A stretch of DNA of 64,000 nucleotides from Alentia gelatinosa (taxonomy: Eukaryota; Annelida; Polychaeta; Phyllodocida; Polynoidae): positions 29,297,300-29,361,299 of the forward strand of contig OX465581.1 in assembly GCA_950022655.1 (NCBI GenBank). The letters run 5' to 3'. Made by a program: the position numbers and the translations under genes. The notes below the pieces were generated by a model. It worked only from the letters and a program-made list of their open reading frames with translations. It was not told the origin of the DNA and made no database searches. Positions 32,851 through 41,915 of this stretch are shown here, in pieces (position 1 is the stretch's first letter; every line of letters starts with the position of its first letter).

Positions 32851-33118
32851 TAAGGGCCGATTCCACCAACACACACGATGTAGCAAGATTAGATTAGTCC
32901 CGATTTGGTTGTCTTGCTCAATCGGGTGAGGATTGAATAATCGCGTGCCTATTTGTCGTGATGTGCCTTGAGGTGTCGCGGTGGTGGAGCACCAAAATAT
33001 ACACCCGGCACCACTCGCCTACGTTTTGAGACAAGTGAGGTACGATACATCGCGACACAGTAAGACACACCAAGATATACCACAGCAAATCCAACCTGTT
33101 GGTGGAATCGGCCCTTAT
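32851..33118. mobile_element. 268-bp MITE
   Basis: TAAGGGCCGATTCCACCAAC at 32851-32870 is exactly inverted at 33099-33118. Non-coding. Target duplication unclear. Confidence 0.75.
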
Positions 33119-33365
33119 AACGCTGTTGTATAATGTGATGGTTATAATATACATAAGGGATAATTATCGACAAGGAGGATGAAGATGAGATGGAATGTTG
33201 ATATATTTAAGTCGTTTTTACAATCTAATATCTGATACTTCACAGTTCAACATACAATATCACACACCCACATTTAGTTGGCGTTTAGAAGCCACAGTCT
33301 AGAGTTCCATAATATTTGGGCTTTAGTTCCAATATACACGGGCCCACTTTTAGGGGGCGGTCGTG
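33119..33365. other. No gene recognised
   Basis: AT-rich, probably the 3' side of the adjoining LINE tail. Confidence 0.35.
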
Positions 33366-33566
33366 TCATGAACTGCTCAAAGTATCCATTCTCTTGACTG
33401 CTCTTTTGGAGGATATTTTTGTATCAAGTTTCTTAAGTGTCTTAGGGAGTGTATTCAAGAGTTGCTTTCCTCTATAGGAGGGGTTCCTTTTGAGGAATTC
33501 TGTTTTAGGTAAAGAGAACATCATATTCATTTGATTGCCTAGTTGTTCTAGTATTTCGTTCCTCAC
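33366..33566 (-). pseudogene. LINE ORF2 C-terminal tail
   Basis: The 66-residue minus-strand frame contains NPSYRGKQLLNTLPKTLKKL and KISSKRAVKRM, the 'YRG-x-x-LxNxLP ... FKRxVK' terminus of non-LTR retrotransposon proteins. Together with the endonuclease piece at 34772-35008 it could be one LINE copy whose middle has been lost, with MITE sequence between. Confidence 0.5.
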
Positions 33567-33660
33567 CTATGCCTATTTCTATACTTAATTTCTATTTTGC
33601 GGGCCGAAAATCAACGAGGAAGGGAGTGCATATGCTACACATTATAGAGAATGCTTCTGG

Positions 33661-34200
33661 CACACTCCGACACACTCCGACAAATCGAACATGTTCGATT
33701 TATCGGAAGGCCTATGACACTGCATTTCTCTCGTAGCCCTCTCGGAGTGTATCGGAGTGTGTCGTAGTAGGGCCTACTCATCGGAACACAAAACCCACTT
33801 CCGCGATAGAACCGTTCCTTCCGACAAAGATGTTATTTTTTCATCGGAACGCTTGTCACAAGGCTATCGTTGTGTGTCGGAAGCGCAAATCGTGATAGTG
33901 GGATACTCGTTTTACTCTTAAGTCGTGCACCCACCAACGCTGATTCTGGTCCGGATAGGCCTTACGATTGACTTCCGACATCATACCAATTCTATCATGA
34001 GGTCAGAAAAAAATGTGGCAGTTGAACAGGTTTCTGCGATTCACTCTACTATACCCCACGTTAGCATACTGATAGGCTGCTATTGAAAAACCCAATCGTA
34101 GAGCTCCCGATGAAATCAAACATGTTGGATTTTTCGTAGCCTATCGTTGCCTATTGTAGTAGATTTATTGGAAAAATATCTTTTGCAGGTAAAATACTTG
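33661..34200. mobile_element. Palindrome-rich MITE remnants
   Basis: CACACTCCGACACACTCCGA (33660) and its inverse (33742) surround the palindrome AAATCGAACATGTTCGATTT (33687-33706). A second palindrome, GAAATCAAACATGTTGGATT, lies near 34111-34130. The flank after it (AAAATACTTGGTGGAAAATT, 34190 on) resembles the Harbinger-like MITE at 17835 on. Confidence 0.6.
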
Positions 34201-34771
34201 GTGGAAAATTATGAAATTCTGGAAGTAGCTAGCCCGCATACAGATATATGATCGGTATAAATAGGATATTATTTGATTAAGTTTAAAGGTCTGAAAATGA
34301 TAATTTCACAGTCATATTTTTCAATTTGATTGTATTAGTGTCTGAAAAAGAACATCGTAATATGTTGGAATGTACGCGCAAAACAAACTCACCCCAAACC
34401 ATTCTCTCTATTTGTGGTCGTACAGCAATCTGCAATATTAAAACTCAGCCTGGGATCTACATTGATACACAAAATGAATCGTGACCATGGTTTATGTTTT
34501 TGGTCCTCCAAGGCAGTCCTCAAGGGTTACGATTGGGGCATTTTAAATCCTAGCCTATCAGGAAGTATGTCATAGACCGTTTTGGTTTTTTTGTCGCATG
34601 ACATCCGCCTTAGCCTTCTTGGTTAACCTCCCAATTTTATTTTCTTCCTTCAAGCGAATACAGGAAGATGGTCGCTACATCAGAACACCACATCCATAAC
34701 ATTATAGCAGCTCGTAAAAATATTGCCAATGCAACTACCTTTGTTATCGAATGGTCTTGTGCAAGCATTGA
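34201..34771. other. No gene recognised
   Basis: Mixed AT-rich sequence, no domain or structured repeat that I can support. Confidence 0.35.
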
Positions 34772-35008
34772 TTAGTCACACAGTATCCATACTTCCATTT
34801 TCTCAATATTACTAATGTTTTCGAATGACTTAATATAACTGATAACTGCCACCTTACTGCCATTTGGGGGGATATAAACTGTGCAAATCAGTAGGGTCTT
34901 TTGATTTGCTGGGTTCATCTGGATGACCAAGGATTCAATATCTTTGGTTGTGGTACCATTTTTTTTATTCAATAAACCACAAAGACATTCAATAAAACAT
35001 AAAGACAA
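34772..35008 (-). pseudogene. LINE endonuclease fragment
   Basis: The minus frame gives IESLVIQM...KTLLICTVYIPPNGSKVAVI and ENISNIEKMEVWILCD. This matches the APE-type endonuclease domain of CR1/L2/Jockey-like LINEs ('VCTVYRPPNGS ... WILGDFN'). The residue before the key Asp is Cys rather than Gly and the frame stops at once. Isolated piece. Confidence 0.65.
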
Positions 35009-35199
35009 TAATTATCCAAACTGTTGCGAATTTTGATAGATTCGTCTTAATATAACAATCTAAGCCTCCACCTATGCCTTCCGGCCTATCCAATCTGTAC
35101 AACTTCCTATGCCACCATATCATGAGAGTGCCTACCCTTTAACCATGTTTTACTGAAAGTAGCAATGCCGCTGAGCGAGACAACTTTAATTTCCACCAG

Positions 35200-35363
35200 G
35201 GGGCCATCCATAAAGTATTACGCACTGCGGGGGGGGGGGGGGTCAGAAATTTCTGAAATTTTGCGTATGCTCCTTCTTTGTTCTATTGCGTACAAAATCA
35301 GGAGAGGGGGTGGGGGGGTCAAAAATTTCAGAAATTCTGCGTACATACTTTATGGATGGCCCC
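35200..35363. mobile_element. 164-bp MITE with CAG duplication
   Basis: GGGGCCATCCATAAAGTA at the left end is inverted at the right (ATACTTTATGGATGGCCCC). CAG flanks both sides (35197-35199 and 35364-35366). The interior holds an internal repeat (TCAGAAATTTCTGAAATT and TCAAAAATTTCAGAAATT) and a 14-base G run. Confidence 0.8.
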
Positions 35364-35366
35364 CAG

Positions 35367-35825
35367 CAGATACGACGATTTTGATATTATGAGATCTTCT
35401 TACTGTGAGAGCCTCCAATTAGGAGGAAACAATACTCATCTGCTAGGGGGCGGAATAAACAAGGCGACAAGTGGGCTATTGGAGGCGTGGTCATATATCC
35501 TCCCAAGATTTTGTTATATAAACATAACGTGAAATTATATTGTATAACATCAAATGAAAAGAAAATCTTTCTGGTGATAGTCTCTGTGTGTTGTGTGTGT
35601 GTGCTCAACACCGGAGAATGGTGGCCGCACTACAGGCTAAGTAATGACTCGTCCGTTTGATGGTAGGCAGAGGGGGTGAGCGTCGCGGTGGTGAGTAGCG
35701 ATGATGGCGCCCTCTGGGGTAGTTGAGTATAACTGCATCAACCGGAGTCGATGCTCGTAGAAAACTCTCGAAGTTACCATTGCGGAACCGAACTTAGTAT
35801 ATGTTGAAAGAGTCAGACACTAGTA
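35367..35825. other. No gene recognised
   Basis: Includes TGTG-rich sequence near 35585-35605. No supported feature. Confidence 0.35.
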
Positions 35826-36004
35826 CAGTAGAACCCCGCCTAACGGACACCCCGCGTAAGCGGACACCCCGCGTTAACGGACACCTTTGCTCAGAACGGT
35901 TCCATCTATTATATGTTTGTTTTAACCTCGCGTAAGCGGACACCCCGCGTAAACGAACACTTTGGTCCGTAACCAAGCGTGTCCGCTTACGCCGGGTTCT
36001 ACTG
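35826..36004. mobile_element. pogo/Tigger-like MITE, 179 bp
   Basis: Starts CAGTAGAACCCCGCCTAACG and ends GCCGGGTTCTACTG, flanked by TA on both sides. This is the terminal signature of pogo/Tigger (Tc1/mariner) elements. Internal units of AAGCGGACACCCCGCGT repeat several times. Confidence 0.85.
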
Positions 36005-36617
36005 TAATAGCATATTAAAGAATGACCGAATGACAGGTCTGTCCCTTTAGTGGTCACAGGGGTTCTGGCTCAACATTGCGTGGACAATCATGGTTAATTG
36101 CCTTTGTCGATTGAGACCCAGGAACGTGTTGCTTTTTTGGTCATAGTTCACTGCCTCGTTAGGGTAATGTAAGAATATTACATCTGAACCTTAATATCAG
36201 AGAACTCACCTTAGGCTTAGGGGATGTGAGACTGAACTCTTGGAGATGGTGTTGCCACTTCAAAAGTCCGAATCAGTCTGTCATCCACATATGGAGAGCG
36301 CCTCACGCACGTGCGACGACTCGGGAGTCCCTGCGATGACGTCATCGCGCCCAAGGCTGAAACATCCTCAGGGGGAATCCCCGACACTCACACTAACGCC
36401 CAGTCGCCCCCTATCGCTCGTACAACACTCCTCCCCATTCTGTTTTTAAAAGGCCAGGGGCCAGCCTTCAGGTCTTCGAGGCGCCTGGCTTGAAGCCCAG
36501 CTTGACGTCCTGACTTTGGAGCCCGGACATTAAGCCCAGGTATGACTAACACAACTACATGGTCTACGAGCCGGACATTGAGCCCAGCCTACCTACTACA
36601 GGGCCCGACTTGAGGGC
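36005..36617. other. No gene recognised
   Basis: 36460-36615 has imperfect direct repeats of a GAGCCCGGACATTnAGCCCAG type (three). Possibly exonic or minisatellite; unassigned. Confidence 0.35.
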
Positions 36618-36911
36618 CTAGTGCTGAGGGCTGAAGAACACCTCAGCATTCCTCGCAGCCAACCTGAGGACAGTGCTATCAGGCAAGTTCCTTACCTCCC
36701 CTATGTGCCAGGCTACTTCCAAGATGGATTCTGGACAGAGCTGGCGACAACACAATCCAGGGAGGCAGGGGTGTAGACTGTCTGTTTCCAGAAGCAGCCT
36801 GTCCAAGCACAGATTCTGCATTACCTCCTCCAGCTCTGCATTGTGATTGGGGCACAACAGCAAAGTAGAGACACTGAAGGATACCATGACATTATCCTTC
36901 ACAGTTTGCAC
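36618..36911 (-). pseudogene. TatD-type nuclease C-terminal fragment
   Basis: The minus frame shows NAELEEVMQNLCLDRLLLET then DSLHP...PESILEVAWHIGEVRNLP and AARNAEVFFSPQH, stop at 36618. The 'RLLLETDSP' box, the 'P-x-x-I-x-x-V-A-x-x-I-x-E-x-R' helix and the 'N-x-x-x-x-F' end are those of the metal-dependent TatD DNase family (TATDN2-like). The first catalytic His/Glu segments are absent. A possible splice acceptor, TATCCTTCAG, precedes TGTCTCTACTT near 36880, so it may be the last exon of a gene. The LINE RT immediately upstream on the same strand argues that the rest, if any, is separated by an insertion. No poly(A) signal seen below. Confidence 0.5.
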
Positions 36912-36995
36912 CGTGTGGGATTCCTTTTATATACTCGTTATCTCGTTTTAGTGCAAAATCACCAATTTTCTTGGAACGGGCCGATGTACCGAAAA

Positions 36996-38715
36996 TCATG
37001 CTTTTGGTTTTAGAAAAACGTTAATGCTTAGTTTATTTAACTCACACCATGTAGCAACTTGTTGGTGACCCTTTTGTAGTTTTGTTCTGATGATATTATT
37101 ACTATTTCCATGTATATATGATACAGTATCATCTGCGCATAGCAATATCTCAACTCCTTTTATACAATTAATAATGTCGTTCACGTACAGTAAGAATAGG
37201 GTTGACCCAAGGTTTGAGTTTTGAGGAACGCCGCAGACCACTGCACCCTCATCAGATTTTATGTTATTTACTTTCGTAATTTGTTGTCTATTTTCCAAGT
37301 AGTTGATAAAGAGATCTAAATTAATTCCATAACTCTGTAGTTTTTTATGAGAATGGAGTGGTCTACGGTGTCAAAAGCCTTGCTATGGTAGATAAAAACA
37401 GTTCCAGTAACATTACCAATATTTACATTTCTTAATACATCATCAGTGAAATGGGCCACAGTTTTAACAGTCGAAAATCCCTTCCTGAAGCCTCCCTGTT
37501 CCGGGACTAATATATTCTTGTGGTTTAGATGTGGAATTAGTTTTTTGTTTATAAATTTTTCAAATAGCATTACTTGATATTGCAATACAGATATTGGTCT
37601 CAAGTTTGTACAGAGCTTCCAGTTACCTCCTTTGGGTATAGGTGTCACTATAGACTTTTTCCAAGAATCAGGCATATTTGCAGTAGTCAAAATCAAATTA
37701 CAAATAATGGCTAATCGTTGTATGTTATAAAGTAAGTAGTCCCGCATATTAAACGTTGGAAAGTTTTCAAGACCTGAGGGTTTTTCCTATTTGTATCTTT
37801 TAAAGGTTGTGTTATTTCATGTTCTGTGGTAGACTAGGCTCAGTCCCTGTGTCCTACCCACCTCTCCTACTGCTGCCTACCGCCACCGCACGCCCTCCTT
37901 ACCCTCCACCTACTCTCCCCTTGATTCCTGAGCCGGTCAGAGGAACCTTACACATTGTAATCTATTTCATTCATTCAATTTACGTTCATAATCAAAGACT
38001 TGAGCAAGTCTAGTTCTGTGGTTATAATATCTTCCATTTGAGTTTCACATGGGTAGTGGTAGTTTATCCATGGAGTATATTCATTTTCTGATCATTTACT
38101 TCCTATGTTGATAAAATATCAATTTACATGGTTTGGTAACTCTTGTTGAGGTATTTGATTTTGGTTATCATCTTCTAGTTCTATTTTCTGTGTTTCTTAA
38201 ATCTGTGTACCAAGAATAATCGATTTAATGTTTTTCCAAATTTTTTCAGGATCAGATCTATTATTTTCAATTTCATCTAATATATATTTTTCCTTGCATC
38301 TTTAATTCTCTTGTTAACATAATTTCTTGCAAGTCTTGCACTATTTATATCACCTAGTTTCTTTGTGCGTTTGGTTTTTGTCCACATTCTGTCTTTATCT
38401 CTAATAAGAAGCGTCAAATCACCATCCATCAAGTGATCGTTTTTAGATTTAACCGTAAACTCCATTTTCAGGCAATATTTGTCTAAATACTTCGTAAGTT
38501 TTGTTAGTAGGAAATTCCACTTATCATTAACATTATCAAATTGGTCAAATTCTTCGCAGTCTATATTATCCATATACTTAGTCATTTTATCATCACTATA
38601 ATCCTTAACTTCTGCCTGTAAAATCTTTTTATGTAAAAGAATTTATGGTGTCATTTGTAGTCATCCATGATTCAGAAATAGTGAAAATATCAATCTTTTT
38701 GTTTAACTCTTTAAC
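36996..38715 (-). pseudogene. LINE ORF2 relic (endonuclease and RT)
   Basis: Reading down the minus strand: an endonuclease piece (ELNKKIDIFTISESWMTTND, 38640-38715); the linker region (38585-38277, KYMDNIDCEEFDQFDNVNDK onward); then after a gap RT motifs in 37747-37316 (IVTPIPKGG, LRPISVLQYQVMLFEKFI, EQGGFRKGFST). In 37298-36996 come GVPQNSNLGSTLFLLYVNDI and the catalytic CADDT, with both aspartates kept. CR1/L2/Jockey-type order. Stops and frameshifts separate the pieces, so it is inactive. The 5' end stops exactly at the 34-bp array (38718). Confidence 0.75.
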
Positions 38716-38717
38716 AG

Positions 38718-38880
38718 CAGGAGGATGTCTTGAAGCTTTATCACTGAATTGCAGGAGGATGTCTTAAGGCATTACCGCTGAATGGCAGGAGGATGCCTTA
38801 AGGCATTACAGCTATACGGCAGGAAGATGCCTTAAGGCATTACCGCTGTATGGCAGGTAGATGCCTTAAGGTATATTTTT
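38718..38880. repeat. Five-unit 34-bp tandem array with palindromic core
   Basis: Units start GCAGGAGGATG at 38718, 38751, 38785, 38819 and 38853. The core GATGCCTTAAGGCAT is palindromic. Same design as the 21236 array. Confidence 0.85.
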
Positions 38881-39034
38881 ATTGTCCTTTTTTCAAACTC
38901 ATTTTTTTTCAATATATACAAGATGTATTTACGAATTTCCTTCAGGTTATCAAGGGGGTTCAATATCATCAAGAGATATGGAGAAATAAAATGTAAAAAT
39001 CATAGAATGTTGCCATAGTAATGTTGACATCGTG

Positions 39035-39044
39035 CTATAAATAC
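39035..39044 (+). promoter_or_regulatory. TATA box
   Basis: CTATAAATAC about 100 bases before the ATG at 39144, with a TCATTTG/TCAGT-like start region between. Confidence 0.4.
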
Positions 39045-39143
39045 TGTGTGTTGCGCTCGATGGATCTACTCTCATTTGCGCCTAGTTGGTGAGGGCAAAA
39101 ACTGTCACCAATATATAGCGAAAGTGAAGCAAAATAACCAACG

Positions 39144-39302
39144 ATGAGTAATTCCAAATGGGAAAACGACTTGCACTTGGCAACCTGGAGGCTTATGGAC
39201 GGGTTAGGTGACAAATTTGAACAAGATTTACCCGAATTGGATGGAGCAAGGTCAGATAGCAACAAGGCCGATAACGAGCCACTCCCTACCACACCTGTAT
39301 AA
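39144..39302 (+). CDS. Small ORF behind a TATA box, unrecognised
   Basis: 52 residues: MSNSKWENDLHLATWRLMDG, then acidic (KFEQDLPELDGARSDSNKAD) and a Pro/Thr end. Protein-like composition, no repeats, TATA box ~100 bases upstream. It lies 100 bases before the first visible SLC1-like exon but is closed by its own TAA, so it is not simply part of that gene. It could be a small gene, a first exon read past a donor, or a remnant of a mobile element. Confidence 0.3.
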   Translation: MSNSKWENDLHLATWRLMDGLGDKFEQDLPELDGARSDSNKADNEPLPTTPV

Positions 39303-39403
39303 ATAGTTTAAAAATATGCTATGCCTCTGTGCTATATAGTTCCGGAACAGGCTGCTTCAACAATATCATTTACCTGCTCATGACTGGCGGTCGCTATTCA
39401 CAG

Positions 39404-39538
39404 GATACTCTCGCTGACGACTGCAGTTGTGATGCTTGGCATGGCGAATGATGCATTAGTTGGTCTGGTGATCGTCCTCTCCTCAATGGGACTGTCCCCT
39501 TCCGGCGTGGGTTTGGTGTTTGCGGTGGAATTTCTAGT
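39404..39538 (+). CDS. SLC1-like penultimate exon
   Basis: 135 bases, phase 2 at both borders, so it is symmetric and can be skipped without a frameshift. Confidence 0.7.
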
Positions 39539-40056
39539 GTAAGTGTATACTTTTATATAAGTTTTAGCATCAGTGATAAGGTTGATCTGTTATATAATGA
39601 TTGGCAGCAATTATTTTTCTATTGTTTCAAAACAGAAACACAAATGAAACCAAAGACGAGGAGAGTTCAGTTTGTTTGTTCCTCCTATGTGTGTAATAGA
39701 GTCATTGACGGTTTCCAAGCAAGAATAATGTTTGCATGAAGGAGTATTGTGTATATTGAGGGCGTTTGATGGTAACATTTGATTCTATGTGTGTAACTTT
39801 TGCTGCAACTCAACTAAACTATATTCAAGATGTTTTGTGAGCATCAACTGTACTACACTGATTTATATTTATTGAAAATACGTTCGGATTCTGTTATTGT
39901 CTTTAACTTGACAGTGACAGAATTCGGAGCCCATCAAATGTTATGGCGATATTGACAGCTGTCTACACTTCGCATCGGTTTAGCCAAAATCTTGACGGAA
40001 AAGCAAATACAAACCCAGGTGGAGAAGAAGGGGAGCTACAGACTACACATCTGTGA
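39404..40056 (+). CDS. SLC1 (glutamate/neutral amino-acid transporter) 3' end, divergent
   Basis: Exon 39404-39538 (acceptor ATTCACAG, donor GTAAGT) encodes ILSLTTAVVMLG, NDALVGLVIVLSSMGLSP and GLVFAVEFLV. Exon 39915-40056 (acceptor TTGACAG) continues in phase 2 with DRIRSPSNVMAILTAV and stops at TGA 40054-40056. This matches the HP2-TM8 end of SLC1 carriers ('GLVTMVIVL-x-x-x-GL ... AVDW-x-x-DR-x-R-x-x-x-NV-x-GD'). Normally a sodium-symporting trimer in the plasma membrane. Odd: HP2 is about three residues short, the TM8 Asp (AVDW) is Glu, and NVxGD reads NVMAI, so a key sodium/substrate Asp is lost. It is a non-transporting or decaying paralogue, or a new lineage. The tail ends TTHL, a possible class I PDZ ligand. 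No earlier exons (TM1-7) were found. Confidence 0.7.
39915..40056 (+). CDS. SLC1-like last exon and stop
   Basis: The first base completes the Val codon split by the intron. 46 further residues precede the TGA. Confidence 0.7.
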
Positions 40057-41915
40057 AGGACAATCGATGCTGAGAGATATCTTTGTAATACTTCCAATAG
40101 TATGGAGGTCACGTAGCTTTCCTATTTCAGTAGTGACTGCTTTAAGGCCCTGCTCCATTGCACCGATTAATGTTCTCCCCAGGTTCTTACCCCATTCCTC
40201 ACCAATTTATGCAAATATCTTACCATAATAATGTGTGATATTCCATTAGCTGTAATTCACTTGGCACCCAGCCAACCTGCCATTTCTACAACTGTAGATA
40301 GTGCCCTCGGCAGTGCCGGGCGGGCGGTGTAAAATAGCTGTTTTTCCGTTCAGCGCCGCCATGCGGTCATGTTGCATAGCAACGCGGCTATTCGGCCAAA
40401 CATTGCGCTGTCCGACTGCGCTGTGGCTTTCTCACATAGGGTGTGAGTGGCGGGTATGAGGGCAGAGGTGTTGTTTCTTCCAGATATGAGGGTTAGAACA
40501 AGTTAGGACACTCTCAAAACAATAACAGGTTGTCCACACTTCCGAGTTGATTATTGTCTCAGATTTAGACATAGTTTAGTTGCTTACAGAGCTTACACAA
40601 TATCATACATTATGACACCTCACTGTTGACCATGGATATATATATATATATATTTATACACATATATGTATATGTATATATGGAGCGCCTGTCCACCCTA
40701 AATTGAACAATGTGACCTGCAAAGCATCGCCGGTCACACCGCCGGCCAAAGGCTGATTAAATAGCTTTTCAACAGGCTGGCAGGCCGATCAGGTACACAT
40801 CCACGAGTATTGCCGGCACCCGCCTTGACCGCTCCCCACTAGCCTGGAAGCCTGGCCTATGTGATTACTCAAATTACAGGCCAGGTAACGCCCTCCATTG
40901 TTTGGTGCACTATGGGTAACACCTCTGGTGCATCATGGGAAACAGCGTTCAGTTAGTACTACGCTGGTTTTTAGAGAAACATTCTAACAAATTATCTTTT
41001 ATCTTTTGAAAGGTTGCCATTACTTCACTTTTTTATCACACATTATCATAAACAGGTAGAAATAAGGTATTTGGGGAACCTCATGAGGGAGAGGTGCACT
41101 CTCCCAGCAGAGATTCTGCTGGGAAGTTATCCTTACCACTGCAAATAAGCGGAGAACCAGCGAAAGCTCAAAATTGCTTATACGCCCTCCAGGCGTTACT
41201 AAACTCCATATTATCGCCCCGGGTAAGTAAAGATTCCGCACCTGACTGGCTGGCCAAACCATGACGGCATGAGCACAGTTTTCCGATTTATAATTGGAGA
41301 AACTGAATATATTTTCGGATGCAAATGTATAAATAGCAGAAATTTCCATTTCTGGCATCGGATTCCTGATTTCAAGACCATGATTTCAAAGCCATGAGTG
41401 TAGGCCGAAACTTTGGACAGTTTTCGTACTTTGGGCAGAATTCAGTGACAAAGTGTGCTATACAAATTCAAAACATCAACGTTTATCTTTATTTACCTTC
41501 ATTATTCAGGTAAATGCAGTATTCAGCAGAAAATTGACTAGTTGTCATTGTTCTTGTGCAAATCCCAACATGGCAGCAAACTCCCTTGATTGCGCACCGA
41601 GCTTTGCATGAGCTACACAGTGTGTGGAACAGACTGGTTCCCTGCCCCAATGAACTATTGGACAGCCGCATAACTGGAGGCCCCACCTCTGCCAGCATTT
41701 CTGACTGACCCCTCAAACCTCTTCTTTACTCTTACCTTGTCATCCTTATCACCTATAACTTGGCAGGTGAGGCGAACTGGACCTCCTCGAAGCTCTTAGG
41801 CTGAATTGGGAATCACCATTCAGACCTTAAATCCTTTCCCATCTCTATCGCATACTACTTCATCTACGTGATGCCCAGTAAAGGCATAACACTGAGTTAG
41901 TGTAATATAAGGAGT
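40057..41915. other. SLC1 3' flank and unassigned sequence
   Basis: GC-rich patch 40300-40450 and (TA)n at 40635-40660. A possible small element at about 40960-41166 has ends TACGCTGGTTTTTAG and (inverted) CGCTGGTTCTCCG, resembling the ends of the 1,417-bp transposon. No gene supported. Confidence 0.4.

Noticed and set aside
38718..38880. CRISPR-like array (34-bp units with palindromic core)
   Set aside because: No unique spacers: the whole unit repeats in tandem, and the context is eukaryotic.
39992..40228. 78-residue ORF over the SLC1 last exon
   Set aside because: A shadow in another frame. The spliced SLC1 frame has homology and correct phase.
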